Shown in pieces: positions 18,274 to 19,835 of a stretch of 19,835 nt of DNA (within the stretch, counting starts at the first letter, position 1; every line of letters starts with the position of its first letter). The stretch covers positions 1 through 19,835 of the forward strand of contig CAQWMM010000035.1 in the NCBI GenBank assembly GCA_948907985.1, read 5' to 3'. The translations under genes were made by a program, and so were the position numbers. This stretch comes from an uncultured Bacillota bacterium (GTDB lineage: Bacteria; Bacillota; Dehalobacteriia; UBA4068; UBA4997). A model generated the notes under the pieces. It saw nothing but the letters and a program-made list of their open reading frames with translations. It was not told the DNA's origin and did no database searches.

Positions 18274-19835
18274 TTAAATTTCAAAAACGCTCTCGCCCAG
18301 AAACTCCTGCAACAGGGAATAGGCCGGCACCGCTTTGGGATCGGCGGGCAAAAAGCAGTTGGCCAGCTTCAGCAGGCGGCGGGCCTCCGGATAGGCCGGG
18401 CTGGTTTCCGGGATTGCCAGCAGGTGCGGGGCAATCATGGGCGCCAGCAGCGAAAATTCATAAATCAGCGAGGTGTTGAAATAATAATCGGCGGCGTCCT
18501 GGAAAGGGAAAATATTTTTTTCCTCGCCCTGGCGTACCTTGTTCCAGGTGAGCAGCGTTTTTTCTGCCGAGATGTTGCGGAATTTAACGTCGCGAACCAG
18601 GCGGCGAACCTCGCGGTTGTCGCTGGTGGACATGGGGGTTAAATTGTCCAGACTGAGGGTCGTCATACAGGATATATAAATTTTTACCTTGTTGGCCGCT
18701 GGAATATCCTTGGTGAGGGTTTCGTTAATGCCGTGGATGCCCTCCACCAGCAGGATGTTGTTTTGGCCCAGCTCCACCGGGATGGTGCGCTCGGAACGGG
18801 TGCCGGTTTTAAAGTCAAATACCGGCATTTCCACCGGCTCGCCGGCGATCAGCTGCAAAAGATGTTGGTTAAACAGAGGGGTGTCGATAGCCGAAACCGA
18901 TTCAAAGTCCGGCTGGCCGTCCGGCCCCAGTGGGGTGTCGGCGTTATCCAGAAAATAATTGTCCATAGAAAGCGTGATCGGGCGCAGGCCCTGATTGCGC
19001 AGTTCGATTGCCAGGCGGTTGCAGAAAGAGGTTTTGCCGGAGCTGCTGGGGCCGGCAATCAGCACCAGACGCACCTGGGGAAACTTCTGGAAAATCTGGT
19101 CGGCGATGTACTGCAAGTTGCGTTCCTGCCGGGCCTCGGACATAATAACCAGACTGTGGAAGTCGTTATTTTCTACAAAACGGTTCAAATCGCTGCAATA
19201 GTTGATATTCTGCATATTTGACCATTTACTGTAATTGTCCAGCGTAACATTAAGGCTTTTGGGATAGGCCAGCTGGTTTTTATCCCGCAGGTCGGGCGGG
19301 GTGTTATAATGGCAGGTGAGAATAAATCCGTCTTCAAACGGGGAAAGGCTGAAGTTGTCCAGATAGCCAGTGCTGGGCACGATTTTGCTGAACATATGCC
19401 GGGTGTGGCCGCCGATACTGTACAGGGTGGCCTGTTTATCGGGGATTTTATAAAGAGTCTGCGCCTTGGCGAAGTCGCCGCAGGCCTTGAAATAACCGAT
19501 ACCCTCATTTTTGTTGATAGTGTCTTTGCGGATGGGCAGGTCTTCTTTGGCCAGTTCATACATACGCGCTTCCAGCCGCTCAATATCGCGGGCGGAAAGG
19601 GGGCGGCTGCCGACGTCCTGCGTCAGGCGGCAAAAACGTCCGTAGCGCAGAGAGTGCATAATCATTAGCTGGCGTTGGGGGAAAAGATCCTCAGCCGCCG
19701 CCGAAAGCAGCAGGGCCAACGAGTTGTGGATAATGCGGCTGCCCATAGGCGAGGTGGCCTCCAGCCATTCAATATCAGAAGAGCAATACAGGGGATAATT
19801 TAAGTCCTTAAGCAGATTGTTAACAATCGCGCCCA
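18274..19835 (-). CDS. Uridine-kinase-like nucleoside kinase with N-terminal ThrRS-like region (5' end outside window)
   Basis: The frame stays open to the window edge, so at least 520 residues are seen and the N-terminus is missing; ATG 19746 is internal. The visible N-terminal part (I-E-W-L-E-A-T-S-P-M-G-S-R-I-I, M-H-S-L-R-Y-G-R-F-C, E-D-L-P-I-R, Y-I-G-G-H-T-like) resembles the threonyl-tRNA synthetase-like region found in a class of about 550-residue nucleoside kinases in Bacillota and Thermotoga. The C-terminal half is a phosphoribulokinase/uridine kinase P-loop domain: I-A-G-P-S-S-S-G-K-T, L-S-M-D-N-Y-F, and L-L-V-E-G-I-H-G-I. It probably phosphorylates uridine/cytidine or a related nucleoside; substrate is uncertain. 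It is upstream of the lipoprotein gene with a gap of about 117 bp and no evident terminator. Confidence 0.88.
   Translation of the reverse strand, partial: GAIVNNLLKDLNYPLYCSSDIEWLEATSPMGSRIIHNSLALLLSAAAEDLFPQRQLMIMHSLRYGRFCRLTQDVGSRPLSARDIERLEARMYELAKEDLPIRKDTINKNEGIGYFKACGDFAKAQTLYKIPDKQATLYSIGGHTRHMFSKIVPSTGYLDNFSLSPFEDGFILTCHYNTPPDLRDKNQLAYPKSLNVTLDNYSKWSNMQNINYCSDLNRFVENNDFHSLVIMSEARQERNLQYIADQIFQKFPQVRLVLIAGPSSSGKTSFCNRLAIELRNQGLRPITLSMDNYFLDNADTPLGPDGQPDFESVSAIDTPLFNQHLLQLIAGEPVEMPVFDFKTGTRSERTIPVELGQNNILLVEGIHGINETLTKDIPAANKVKIYISCMTTLSLDNLTPMSTSDNREVRRLVRDVKFRNISAEKTLLTWNKVRQGEEKNIFPFQDAADYYFNTSLIYEFSLLAPMIAPHLLAIPETSPAYPEARRLLKLANCFLPADPKAVPAYSLLQEFLGESVFEI

Overview
The window looks like chromosome from a low-to-mid GC Bacillota. 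A member of the Negativicutes, such as the Phascolarctobacterium/Acidaminococcaceae group, is my best guess. This is inference from strong AGGAGG ribosome sites, TTGACA-17-TATAAT promoters, a VanW/copper-amine-oxidase-N protein, BceAB-type transport, ATP-dependent PEP carboxykinase and a dicarboxylate (SLC13/DASS) transporter. No rRNA or marker protein here settles the genus.

Layout. 1-340: tRNA-Tyr and tRNA-Thr on the minus strand with a clear promoter and terminator. 385-3021: a short rhodanese convergent with a large LuxR-family STAND ATPase regulator. 3022-7030: an accessory-like zone around a highly expressed SLC13 transporter (3916-5346, long structured leader). Three tiny membrane-peptide genes lie here (3626-3724, 6215-6310, 6712-6801), each convergent with a short strongly promoted RNA ending in a hairpin, plus two further RNAs of the same type with no partner gene. 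7033-7366: tRNA-Glu and two tRNA-Lys genes. 7565-11085: VanW protein, purA, and an internally duplicated protein of unknown function. 11086-13568: a hairpin repeat element, ndk and pckA. 13587-13924: a fourth tiny-peptide/antisense-RNA module. 13954-16957: a BceAB-type peptide-antibiotic ABC transporter preceded by a BceR-like operator. 17078-17809: a monofunctional GT51 glycosyltransferase. 17866-18156: a Gly/Ser/Thr/Asn-rich lipoprotein. 18274-19835: an N-terminally truncated (by the window) uridine-kinase-like protein.

The most notable content is the set of four small hydrophobic peptide genes with convergent short RNAs, which I interpret as type I toxin-antitoxin modules of two families. 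In the K-W-L-D family (3626, 6712) the antitoxin RNA carries a near-copy of the sequence over the toxin start codon, so it can base-pair there; at 6608-6631 versus 6786-6809 all 24 positions are pairable and all four differences are G-U compatible. In the M-F-W family (6215, 13719) the toxin mRNA has three segments forming two mutually exclusive hairpins, one hiding the ribosome site. The antitoxin is complementary to the segment whose capture would release the sequestering strand. Both arrangements are read directly from the sequence; the toxin function is inference.

Metabolically, the SLC13 transporter, PEP carboxykinase, purA, ndk and the nucleoside kinase fit a C4-dicarboxylate-using anaerobe with ordinary purine metabolism. 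The envelope genes (VanW, BceAB, GT51, lipoprotein) are not one operon.
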